NCBI GenBank assembly: GCA_017557665.1
Contig: JAFYYI010000034.1
Span: forward strand, 62,001 to 126,000
Length of the DNA: 64,000 nt
Direction: 5' to 3'
Source of the DNA: Muribaculaceae bacterium
Lineage (GTDB): Bacteria; Bacteroidota; Bacteroidia; Bacteroidales; Muribaculaceae
Positions 54,506 to 64,000 of the stretch are shown here, piece after piece; positions within the stretch are counted from its first letter, which is position 1; the number at the start of each line of letters is the position of its first letter. The translations under genes and the position numbers were made by a program. The notes under the pieces are model-generated. The model did not search any database. It was not told where the DNA came from and saw nothing but the letters and a program-made list of their open reading frames with translations.

Positions 54506-54530
54506 AACCACGCCTGAAGACGGCGTGGTT
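54506..54530 (-). terminator. Terminator after the serine palmitoyltransferase gene
   Basis: A perfect nine-base stem AACCACGCC/GGCGTGGTT (54506-54514 and 54522-54530) with a 7-base loop; the - strand continues TCGCTTTATT. It starts 39 bases past the stop at 54569. Confidence 0.8.
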
Positions 54531-54568
54531 CACATTATATTATTACGTCTGATTGTCGGGTGTGCCGT

Positions 54569-55756
54569 TCAAGGCACGAGTCCGTATGCACGGAAGACCT
54601 TCTGAATCTTCTCAAGGGCGAAGGCTACTTGTTCGTGGGTGTGCGTTGCCATCAGACTGAATCGGATAAGCGTGTCGTTAGGTGCAACTGCAGGCGACAC
54701 AACGGGATTGACAAAGATGCCCTCGTTCAACAAATCGCGCGTGATGGCGAAAGTCTTGTTGTTGTCGCGGATGAACAGGGGGATGATGGGAGTCTCGGTG
54801 TGGCCGATTTCGCAACCCATGTCGCGGAATCCCTGCAAAGCCTCGTGGGTAATCTTCCAGAGGTGCTCTTGACGCTCGGGCTCACTGATGAGGATGTCAA
54901 TTGCCTTCATCGCTGCCGCAGTAGAGGCCGGAGTGATGCTTGCCGTGAAGATGTAGCTGCGTGAATGATGGCGCAGGTAGTTGGTGATGATCTTGCTGGT
55001 AGCGATGAAACCACCGAGCGAGGCGATTGACTTGGAGAAAGTACCCATAATGAGGTCCACCTCGTCTCTCAGACCGAAGTGGTCGCACACACCACGTCCA
55101 CCTTCACCGAAGACACCGATGCCGTGGGCCTCATCGACCATGATGCTGGCGTTGTATTTGTGGGCCAGATCAACGATGTCGGGCAACTTGCAGACGTCAC
55201 CCTCCATAGAGAAGACGCCGTCGGTGACGATGAGCTTCACACGGTCGGGTTCACACTTCTTGAGTTGAGCCTCGAGTGAAGCCATATCGTTGTGCCTATA
55301 TTTCAACGAGTTAGAGAACGACAAACGTCGTCCCTCGATGATTGACGCGTGGTCCTGTTCATCCCACAAGATGTAGTCCTCACGACCAGTGAGCGTGGAG
55401 ATGACGCCCAGATTCACGCCAAAACCAGTGCTGTAAATCATGGCATCTTCCTTGCCCTCATACTCAGCCAGCTTGCGCTCCAACTCCTTGTGGAGGTCAA
55501 GCGTACCGTTAAGGAAAGGTGAACCGGCACATCCGGTGCCATATTTCTGAGTAGCCTCGATGGCGGCTTGCTTGATGCGCTCATCGTTGACCAAACCTGA
55601 ATAGCAGTTGGAACCGAACATGAGCACCTTGCGGCCGTTCATGATGACCTCGGTGTCCTGCTCGCTTGAGATTGCGCGAAAATAGGGATAGATGCCAGCG
55701 GCCTTGGCCTTCTGTGGCTCTTCATATCGCGCTAACTTGTTCTCTAATAGGTTCAT
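54569..55756 (-). CDS. spt: Serine palmitoyltransferase-like alpha-oxoamine synthase
   Basis: The 395-residue PLP enzyme belongs to the alpha-oxoamine synthases, and its N-terminus (LARYEEPQKAKAAGIYPYFRAI) and the GTGCAGSPFLNGTLDLHKELE block match Bacteroides serine palmitoyltransferase rather than glycine acetyltransferase (Kbl). The PLP Lys is in MGTFSKSIASLGG. It would condense L-serine with an acyl-CoA, the first step of the sphingolipids found in Bacteroidetes. The frame is open to 55795, but ATG 55756 (MNLLENKLARYEEPQ) is the family start. The next sphingolipid genes are not in view. Confidence 0.88.
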   Translation of the reverse strand: MNLLENKLARYEEPQKAKAAGIYPYFRAISSEQDTEVIMNGRKVLMFGSNCYSGLVNDERIKQAAIEATQKYGTGCAGSPFLNGTLDLHKELERKLAEYEGKEDAMIYSTGFGVNLGVISTLTGREDYILWDEQDHASIIEGRRLSFSNSLKYRHNDMASLEAQLKKCEPDRVKLIVTDGVFSMEGDVCKLPDIVDLAHKYNASIMVDEAHGIGVFGEGGRGVCDHFGLRDEVDLIMGTFSKSIASLGGFIATSKIITNYLRHHSRSYIFTASITPASTAAAMKAIDILISEPERQEHLWKITHEALQGFRDMGCEIGHTETPIIPLFIRDNNKTFAITRDLLNEGIFVNPVVSPAVAPNDTLIRFSLMATHTHEQVAFALEKIQKVFRAYGLVP

Positions 55757-55982
55757 ACAAATAAATCTAAATCCTTGATTAACCAGCAATGACACAGGTC
55801 ACGCATGGTGTAAGTATATAATTGGCTGCAAATTTACAAAAATAATTGTTAAGCAAATGTTAAATAAGCGATAAAATGAGACAAAATGACCAAAAGAGAC
55901 ATCGCTAACAGGCTAAGTCACAAGACATCGTGTCTATTAATAATTTTTAAAAATAGTGAAAAAGAAACACTGTGCGTCACTA

Positions 55983-58283
<2,301 letters not shown>

Positions 58284-58286
58284 ACG

Positions 58287-58910
58287 ATGAAACACGCCAT
58301 CACCATCATCATCACAGCAATGCTTACCTACAGCATGACACTTTCCGCCCAGAAGGTCGAGACCTTTGTCCGCAGTCAATTGGCGCAATACCCTCAGTCG
58401 CGACTACTTGACCTCTATAAATCAAGTTTCCAAGACTTTATGGGCGCTGAACATCTGGTGAACGACACTGCCAGCGCCAGGGCATATTTGGAGCAGGAGT
58501 TGGCACAGTGTGAGACCATGGAGTTGCTGCCTTGGTACAGTGAACCTTGCGGGCCCAACGGTAATCACGTCCGTGTTAGCCTTCGTGCCGTCCTCGAAGG
58601 GCACATCAGTGCCGACGCACTACTGTCGGCATTCATCGCCAGTGCCAATACCCAGAGCCGGCCCACAGTGGAGCAATGGTCAACTCGATGGCGCGACATG
58701 ATGGCCGTGATCGACCGGATGGAACTCGATCTCCCCCATTATGACGAAGACAGACAATTCATCGACGAGGTGCTGAATCAAGGGAAATATGCCATCAGTC
58801 ACTCGACCGATTACCGCGAAGCCTATTCACCGCACTACCGCATTATCGCGCGGGAGATCTTTGAAAGAGATATTAAGCCGCTTCTTCCCCACCCTTGCTG
58901 CTGCCATTAG
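58287..58910 (+). CDS. Exported protein of unknown function
   Basis: The 207-residue protein has a signal peptide (about 1-21, ending LSAQ). The mature part is helical, with RLLDLYKSSFQDFMGAEHL near the start, two Cys in NH-rich contexts and a final PHPCCCH. The opening resembles small secreted Bacteroidales proteins usually annotated as hypothetical. It starts three bases after ligA, so it likely uses the same transcript, though there is no functional link. It is followed by a strong terminator. Confidence 0.75.
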   Translation: MKHAITIIITAMLTYSMTLSAQKVETFVRSQLAQYPQSRLLDLYKSSFQDFMGAEHLVNDTASARAYLEQELAQCETMELLPWYSEPCGPNGNHVRVSLRAVLEGHISADALLSAFIASANTQSRPTVEQWSTRWRDMMAVIDRMELDLPHYDEDRQFIDEVLNQGKYAISHSTDYREAYSPHYRIIAREIFERDIKPLLPHPCCCH

Positions 58911-58919
58911 AACAAGAAT

Positions 58920-58956
58920 CGCCCTGCAAGAATCACCGATTGTGACTTGCAGGGCG
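58920..58956. terminator. Bidirectional terminator between convergent genes
   Basis: Perfect 11-base arms CGCCCTGCAAG (58920-58930) and CTTGCAGGGCG (58946-58956), with an inner TCAC/GTGA pair, lie 10 bases after the + gene stop and 83 bases after the - gene stop at 59039. Confidence 0.8.
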
Positions 58957-59038
58957 CTCGGCTTGTTGCTCCCGAAGGAGCTACCATCTATTACCAGCCG
59001 ATACGTTTATAAAATTCATAACATTATATCAGTTGTAA

Positions 59039-59644
59039 TTACCTGTGATCCTTATCACGGTAAGGGAGAATCGTACCATAGATGGTCATGTCGGGACCTC
59101 CCGAGACACGAGCCACAGCACGGTTGCTGCCGTGGTACAACGTGATGTGCACATAAGCGTCGACCTGGATTCCCGTCAAATGATACTGCAGATACACGTC
59201 ACCATTGTCGTCATACTTGATACTCTTTTTGCGAATGGTGCCCTTACCGGTCCATCCTCCCAAGCCGTTGACGCCGGGGTTGCCCATATTCAAGGCAAAT
59301 TGAATGATACCGTCCTCGTCTTGCGCAAGGATAAAATTGGAATTGCCGCTAATGTCGTGATGACGGTAACCCGTATTGCCAAGCTGAATATTGTCGGCAA
59401 GCAGGACGAAATAGCCACGGCGCAAGGAGTTAGCCGCCTTGGCATAGGCAACCTCGTCGTTGTGTTCACGCAGCTTTTTCTCGCGTTCCTTGATTTCCTG
59501 CTCGGTCTCCTGAACCGGTTCGGCCGGTGTTATCACTTGCAACTGCACGTCGCTGGTCTCGATATCAATCTCATCGGGCGTCTGAGCCGTGGCACAGAAG
59601 CCTATTGAAATAATTGCACAAAGTGTCAATAAGAATTGTTTCAT
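59039..59644 (-). CDS. Exported DUF4251 protein
   Basis: The 201-residue protein has a signal peptide (1-20), a Glu/Lys-rich helix (about 45-65, EIKEREKKLREHNDEVAYAKAANSLRRGYFVLLADNI), then a beta-rich domain with NLGNTGYRHHDISGNSNFILAQDEDGIIQFALNMG and a C-terminal block with GNRAVARVSGGPDMTIYG. The layout matches DUF4251. Function and location beyond export are unknown. Confidence 0.82.
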   Translation of the reverse strand: MKQFLLTLCAIISIGFCATAQTPDEIDIETSDVQLQVITPAEPVQETEQEIKEREKKLREHNDEVAYAKAANSLRRGYFVLLADNIQLGNTGYRHHDISGNSNFILAQDEDGIIQFALNMGNPGVNGLGGWTGKGTIRKKSIKYDDNGDVYLQYHLTGIQVDAYVHITLYHGSNRAVARVSGGPDMTIYGTILPYRDKDHR

Positions 59645-59754
59645 CGTTCTGAGAGGTTTTAAAGATATTTATTGTTTATGTTTTATTGTTCGCTTATTAG
59701 ACGTGATTTTTTAATTTTTGTTTAATTTTGCAGTGTAAAAAAATTCATTTGGAT

Positions 59755-60621
59755 ATGATGGAGAGAAAAACCGACTGGAAAATGGGGACACGATTGCTGG
59801 TGCTGCTGTGTCTGATGGGTGCCGGACTAATTGTGGCATCTATTGTAACCGCACTTGTGATGCGCATGGGATTGTTGACGATTCTCACCATGCAACAGGT
59901 GTTTGCATTTATTGTCCCGGCTATTGCCGCGATGGCCATTTTCTATCGTCGTCCGTTGCACGTGATGTGCTTTGACCGGGCACCCCAATGGAAAGCGATA
60001 CTTGTCGTTGTGGCTTTTTATATCGTGTCACTGCCAGCTATGAACTGGCTGGTGAACCTCAATGCCTCCATGTCTCTGCCGTCATGGATGAGCGGTATTG
60101 AACAGATGCTGAGGTCTCTTGAAGACAGCGCCGCCGACGCCACCACTCAATTGCTTGACATAACCAGCATCGGGCAATTAATCGCTACTGTGGCAGTCGT
60201 GGGCTTCATGGCTGGCCTGAGCGAGGAAATCCTGTTCCGTGGTGCCATGTTGCGCACGATGCAGGACAGTCGTCTGGGCGACCATGCCGTCGTCTGGATT
60301 GTCGCCATCGTGTTCAGTGCCATTCACCTTCAATTCTACGGTTTCCTGCCTCGCATGATACTGGGTTTATGGCTTGGCTATCTGCTGGTGTGGACGCGCA
60401 GCCTGTGGGTTCCCATTATTGCCCACACCCTCAACAACAGCACTGTTGTGGTGCTGGGCTACTTGGCTAACTTGGGTGTTGTTGAAGAGAGCTTTGGGGA
60501 CAACCTCGGCCTTCCTGCCGACGGTGCATTCCCCTGGCTGCCACTCGTCAGTGCCGTGCTGAGCATCGCCCTTGCCGTGTGGTTCGGCCGCCACTGCCAC
60601 TCGCGCAATTCTCAGGGCTGA
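59755..60621 (+). CDS. CPBP family intramembrane glutamic protease
   Basis: The 288-residue polytopic protein has about eight membrane segments and the three catalytic motifs of CPBP (Abi) proteases: SEEILFRGAML (EExxxR), FSAIHLQFYG and LWVPIIAHTLNNS. The family includes prenyl-protein proteases and bacteriocin-immunity proteins; the role here is not known. The frame opens at 59728, but ATG 59755 or 59758 (MMERKTDWKMG) gives a short charged N-terminus. A strong terminator follows. Confidence 0.88.
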   Translation: MMERKTDWKMGTRLLVLLCLMGAGLIVASIVTALVMRMGLLTILTMQQVFAFIVPAIAAMAIFYRRPLHVMCFDRAPQWKAILVVVAFYIVSLPAMNWLVNLNASMSLPSWMSGIEQMLRSLEDSAADATTQLLDITSIGQLIATVAVVGFMAGLSEEILFRGAMLRTMQDSRLGDHAVVWIVAIVFSAIHLQFYGFLPRMILGLWLGYLLVWTRSLWVPIIAHTLNNSTVVVLGYLANLGVVEESFGDNLGLPADGAFPWLPLVSAVLSIALAVWFGRHCHSRNSQG

Positions 60622-60649
60622 CCTTCAAACCACGTCAACAATACACAAA

Positions 60650-60684
60650 GTGCCAATGGTGTTCCTCCATTGGCACTATTTTTG
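60650..60684 (+). terminator. Terminator after the CPBP gene
   Basis: A perfect ten-base stem GTGCCAATGG/CCATTGGCAC (60650-60659 and 60667-60676) followed by TATTTTTG. Confidence 0.92.
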
Positions 60685-60758
60685 CCCCTGTCATTCCATA
60701 AAGAAAAGTTTTTTTATGAAAAAAGCCACAAATGTAGATTTTAATCATAAAAATGAGT

Positions 60759-60870
60759 TACCTTTGTAGGTTAGAGTGAAACGCGCTACCGGTTTCAAAC
60801 CATTAGTGCGCTATTAACTTTTTGACACTAAATCATTTAGATAACAAATCCAAATAAATACGATACAGTT
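60759..60870 (+). promoter_or_regulatory. sppA promoter and 100-base leader
   Basis: The -7 box TACCTTTG (60759-60766) precedes a leader of about 100 bases before ATG 60871. The leader has GGTTT-C-AAACC and GCGCTA-type inverted elements near 60785-60815. The -33 contact is weak. Confidence 0.5.
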
Positions 60871-62658
60871 ATGATGAAGAAATTTATCCTTATTGTGTGT
60901 GGCTCGTTCGTGGGTGCATTTTTGGCATTCATGTTTTTCATGATTTCGGCCATCATCATGAGTATTGCCATCATGGGGTCAATGGACAGCATGAAGAGCA
61001 GCGGAGTTTCCAGTCATTCCATTCTGAAGCTCGACCTTGGTACCGAGATCAAGGAGCGCGGCGGCGGTCAAGACTTTGACATGATGACGCTGCTCCAGGG
61101 TGGCGGTCTCCCCCAAACTACCGGCCTTAACACCATGGTGTCGGCTATTGAGAATGCCGCCAAGAACGACAAAATCGACGGTATCTATATCGAGTGTAAT
61201 GGAGTGAGTGCCGCTCCCGCCACACTGAAGACCCTCCGTCGCGCACTCAAGGATTTCAAGAAAAGCGGCAAATGGATTACCGCATACGGCTACGAGGGCA
61301 TCAATCAGGCAGACTACTATCTTGCCAGTGTTGCCGACAGCATCTACCTGAATCCCGTCGGAGCCGTTGATATTCACGGTATGGCTTCGGTAACCCCCTA
61401 TTTCAAGAAACTGCTTGAAAAGATTGGCGTTGAAATGCAGATTGTCCGCGTGGGTTCCTTCAAGAGCGCCGTCGAGCCTTACATGCTTGATGACATGAGC
61501 GAAGCTAACCGCCTGCAACAGGAGCATTATCTGGGCTCCATCTGGAATGACATGCGTGACAGCATAGCAGTGGACCGCAAGATTCAGGCCGCAACGCTGA
61601 ACTCGTTGTGTGACAGCGTTGTATTCTGCTTTGCAGCAACCGATCTGGTCAAGAACAAACTGGTGGACAAGCTGGTTTACAAGGCCGATATGGAAAACAT
61701 CCTGCGCGCCCGCACCAAAATTGACAAAAGCGACGACCTGAAGTTCGTGAGTCCCGAAAACCTCGCATCGTCTCTCGAAGATGCGGTATTGGGTGATCAC
61801 ATCGCCGTGGTCTATGCCGTTGGCGAAATTGACGGTACCAGCAGCATGGGTGCCACAGAGGAAGGCATAGACAGCGAGCGCCTGAGCAAGGTTATCCACA
61901 AGCTCATGGACGATGATAACGTCAAGGGTATGGTCCTCAGGGTTAACTCGCCCGGTGGCAGTGCCTTCGGCAGCGAGCAGATATGGAAAGCCGTTGAGGA
62001 TTTCAAGTCCACGGGCAAGCCGGTAGCCGTGTCGATGGGTGACTATGCCGCTTCGGGTGGCTATTATATCTCCTGTGGTGCCGAGCGCATCTTTGCCGAG
62101 CGCACTACCCTTACAGGCTCAATCGGTATCTTTGGCATGATTCCCGACGTCAGTGAACTCGTAGAGAACAAGCTCGGAGTCCACATGGCCTCGGTCAAGA
62201 CTAATGAGAACGCTGACATGGGCGCCACGGGCAAAAAATTGACACCTGCCCAGCTCGCGGCCCTTCAAAACATGGTCAATCAGGGTTATGAACTGTTCAC
62301 CAAGCGTTGCGCCGATGGCCGTCACGTGACCCAAGACTCCATCAAGTCGATTGCCGAGGGTCGTGTGTGGGATGGCATCAGCGCCAAGCAGATTGGCCTG
62401 GTCGACGAGTTTGGTGGCATTGCCGAAGCCGTGAAGTGGGTGGCCAACAAAGCCAATATGGGCAACGACTACAAGACCCAGAATTACCCCTCACTTGAAG
62501 ACGAATTCATGAGCATGCTTGACAAGTACATGGTTACGCGCTATGAAAACCGCCTTCGTGGAGAGATGGGCCTGATGTATGACTGGCACATGCAGCTGCA
62601 ACGCATCATGGGTCGCGACCGCATCCTGTGCCTGATGCCCGAAGTCATCATTGAATAA
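60871..62658 (+). CDS. sppA: Signal peptide peptidase SppA, 67K type
   Basis: The 595-residue membrane serine protease cleaves leftover signal peptides. It has one N-terminal membrane segment (about 5-35) and two tandem ClpP-fold halves. The catalytic Lys (Lys198, VGSFKSAVEPY) is in the first half and the catalytic Ser (Ser395, GDYAASGGYYI) in the second, as in SppA of E. coli. The middle region contains SSMGATEEGID and RVNSPGGSAF, typical of the family. The unit continues into lpxK (51 bases) and the purine phosphorylase gene. Confidence 0.95.
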   Translation: MMKKFILIVCGSFVGAFLAFMFFMISAIIMSIAIMGSMDSMKSSGVSSHSILKLDLGTEIKERGGGQDFDMMTLLQGGGLPQTTGLNTMVSAIENAAKNDKIDGIYIECNGVSAAPATLKTLRRALKDFKKSGKWITAYGYEGINQADYYLASVADSIYLNPVGAVDIHGMASVTPYFKKLLEKIGVEMQIVRVGSFKSAVEPYMLDDMSEANRLQQEHYLGSIWNDMRDSIAVDRKIQAATLNSLCDSVVFCFAATDLVKNKLVDKLVYKADMENILRARTKIDKSDDLKFVSPENLASSLEDAVLGDHIAVVYAVGEIDGTSSMGATEEGIDSERLSKVIHKLMDDDNVKGMVLRVNSPGGSAFGSEQIWKAVEDFKSTGKPVAVSMGDYAASGGYYISCGAERIFAERTTLTGSIGIFGMIPDVSELVENKLGVHMASVKTNENADMGATGKKLTPAQLAALQNMVNQGYELFTKRCADGRHVTQDSIKSIAEGRVWDGISAKQIGLVDEFGGIAEAVKWVANKANMGNDYKTQNYPSLEDEFMSMLDKYMVTRYENRLRGEMGLMYDWHMQLQRIMGRDRILCLMPEVIIE

Positions 62659-62709
62659 TAACTGATATCAACCATAAGTCTATACTAAGGTCTCCCGTTT
62701 AAGATAGCA

Positions 62710-63849
62710 ATGGACCTTTCTAAAATACTGAACAAAGAACAACGCAAGTCCATCATGGACGCACTGCTGACACCGTTCTCATGGGGATACGGCGCCGGCG
62801 TGTGGTTGCGCAATAAAGCATTCAACTTGGGAATATTGCCCCAAGAAGAATTTGACGTGCCCGTAGTCTCTGTGGGCAACATCGCTGTTGGCGGCACCGG
62901 CAAGACCCCTCATGTGGAATACATCATCGAGGCGCTTTACCGTCGCTATCATGTTGCAGTGCTGAGCCGCGGCTATAAACGCAAGACTCAGGGATTCATC
63001 CTGGCCAGTGATAATATGACACCTCGTGACATCGGTGACGAGCCCTACCAGATCTACCGTAAGTACAGCGGCCTGATTACCCTTGCCGTGTGTGAGAACC
63101 GCCGTAAGGGCATCAAGGAATTGCTGCGCATTGACCCCGACATTAACCTCATCCTGCTTGACGACGGTTTCCAGCATCGCTATGTGAAGCCCAAGGTCAA
63201 CATCCTGTTGATGGACTACAACCGTCCCTGCTATGATGACAAGATGATGCCGCTGGGCACGTTGCGTGAGCCTGCATCAAGTGTCACCCGCTGCGACTTT
63301 GTCGTTGTCACGAAATGTCCTTCGGACCTGACTGCCATGGACATCAGGATGATGAAGAAGAACCTGGACCAGTACATGTTCCCGCCCCCCTCGCAGCAAT
63401 TGTTCTTCAGCAACATCCGCTATGCCGACCCGGTGCCGGTGTTCCCCGTGCAGTCACCGCAGCTGACGTCGTTGCAATGGCTGCGTGACGACGATGCCGT
63501 GCTGTGCTTGACCGGCATTGCCACGCCCAAGCCGCTGGTGCGCTACCTGCGTTCCTACTCTCCTCGCGTCAAGGTGATGCACTTCGATGACCATCACTTT
63601 TTCACCCGCAGGGACTTCACCGACATTTTCAAGGTCTTCAACAGCCTTGAAGGCAGGCGCAAATTCATCATCACCACCGAGAAAGACGCGGTGCGCATCG
63701 TCAACAATCCTTATTACCCACCCACGAAGCGCAACGATATCTTCTATATTCCCATGAAGGTGGGTTTCCTGGAGATGGAAGGCTGCAACTTTGTCGAGGA
63801 ACTGATCCGCAAAATCGACATGCAGGACGGCCAGATGTCGGCCACCTGA
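62710..63849 (+). CDS. lpxK: Tetraacyldisaccharide 4'-kinase
   Basis: The 379-residue enzyme phosphorylates the 4' position of the lipid A disaccharide at the inner membrane. An N-terminal membrane-anchoring segment is followed by the P-loop VSVGNIAVGGTGKTPHVE (53-70), the catalytic/Mg region LLDDGFQHR (about 153-161) and the C-terminal block with TTEKDAVRI. The length fits Bacteroidales LpxK, which is a little longer than the E. coli protein. It lies between sppA and a purine phosphorylase gene, an order seen in many Bacteroidales. Confidence 0.95.
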   Translation: MDLSKILNKEQRKSIMDALLTPFSWGYGAGVWLRNKAFNLGILPQEEFDVPVVSVGNIAVGGTGKTPHVEYIIEALYRRYHVAVLSRGYKRKTQGFILASDNMTPRDIGDEPYQIYRKYSGLITLAVCENRRKGIKELLRIDPDINLILLDDGFQHRYVKPKVNILLMDYNRPCYDDKMMPLGTLREPASSVTRCDFVVVTKCPSDLTAMDIRMMKKNLDQYMFPPPSQQLFFSNIRYADPVPVFPVQSPQLTSLQWLRDDDAVLCLTGIATPKPLVRYLRSYSPRVKVMHFDDHHFFTRRDFTDIFKVFNSLEGRRKFIITTEKDAVRIVNNPYYPPTKRNDIFYIPMKVGFLEMEGCNFVEELIRKIDMQDGQMSAT

Positions 63850-63903
63850 GAATCATCTATTGACAATCATTCAACAACTTGATAAAAAAAGAAAGGACTA
63901 CTT

Positions 63904-64000
63904 ATGGCACAAGAATCCAAATCCAACTTGCTGAACATGATTCAAGAAACCAGTGAATTCATCAGAAAGCGTGTAAACGGCAAGCTGCCGAAAACCGCAA
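63904..64000 (+). CDS. Start of a purine nucleoside phosphorylase (partial)
   Basis: The window ends after 32 codons. The visible NLLNMIQETSEFIRKRV segment matches the N-terminal helix of PNP proteins, which in Bacteroidales often follow lpxK. An AAAGGA motif lies 11 bases before the ATG. No catalytic residues are visible yet, so the name rests on this helix and gene order. Confidence 0.65.
   Translation, partial: MAQESKSNLLNMIQETSEFIRKRVNGKLPKTA

Overview
The window reads as a chromosomal segment of a Bacteroidales bacterium, close to the Prevotellaceae or Muribaculaceae. Support is internal. Many genes are preceded by the Bacteroidetes promoter (TTG, about 20 bases, TAnnTTTG), and Shine-Dalgarno sites are mostly absent. 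The gene set is also typical: a bacterial serine palmitoyltransferase, a FeoA-FeoB fusion with its Cys-rich partner, NspC, a DUF5103-type type IX secretion plug protein, a DUF4251 protein, an HsdR-N-like orphan, and many secreted proteins with dockerin-like C-termini. I see no plasmid, phage, insertion sequence, CRISPR array, or complete restriction system.

Layout. 0-5.7 kb: the end of an Ala-rich protein, then a leftward cluster of mutS2, an M3 peptidase, a small lipoprotein and a GNAT acetyltransferase. 5.8-7.8 kb: a possible small RNA, an exported C1B cysteine peptidase and RidA. 7.8-23.3 kb: a surface-protein region in which five leftward genes carry dockerin-like modules (a cohesin-like/FGE-fold protein, a giant GLUG adhesin with a type IX sorting tail, two paralogous subtilases and a GH53 endogalactanase). 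It is interrupted by a frameshifted P-loop gene, a long structured RNA, a palindrome-rich spacer and gpmI. 23.3-26.4 kb: holA, an M64 metallopeptidase and the HsdR-N-like gene. 26.5-31.7 kb: a tight rightward cluster of five exported proteins, mostly without recognisable family; the second resembles XAC2610-type proteins and the last ends in a YARHG domain. 31.8-41.3 kb: a 76-bp tandem repeat running into the uvrD promoter, uvrD, nspC, a 9-bp TCTAGA array, the T9SS plug protein, a Na/Ca exchanger, alaS and a MerR regulator. 41.3-48.3 kb: a FadL-like porin, a Trp/Tyr- and Gly/Ser-rich exported protein, trmN6, and feoAB with its partner. 48.3-56.2 kb: an acyltransferase, ADP-ribosylglycohydrolase, a TrmH-type methylase, radA, tRNA-Gly, small lipoproteins, a PRiA4-ORF3 protein and serine palmitoyltransferase. 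56.2-64 kb: ligA, two exported unknowns, a CPBP protease, sppA, lpxK and the start of a probable purine nucleoside phosphorylase.

How parts work together. Most of the window is housekeeping: replication and repair, translation, lipid A, sphingolipid and iron uptake. The accessory content is cell-surface. The dockerin/cohesin-like proteins share one C-terminal module type and, with the T9SS-like tail and the plug protein, suggest an exported surface assembly. The five-gene exported cluster is the best candidate for an undescribed system. At the regulatory scale, mutS2, gpmI, uvrD and the ADP-ribosylglycohydrolase gene share a 20-bp extended promoter (YYCGRCTYGCACTANNTTTG). In mutS2 and uvrD, and probably trmN6, the start codon lies so close to the -7 box that the mRNA is probably leaderless.
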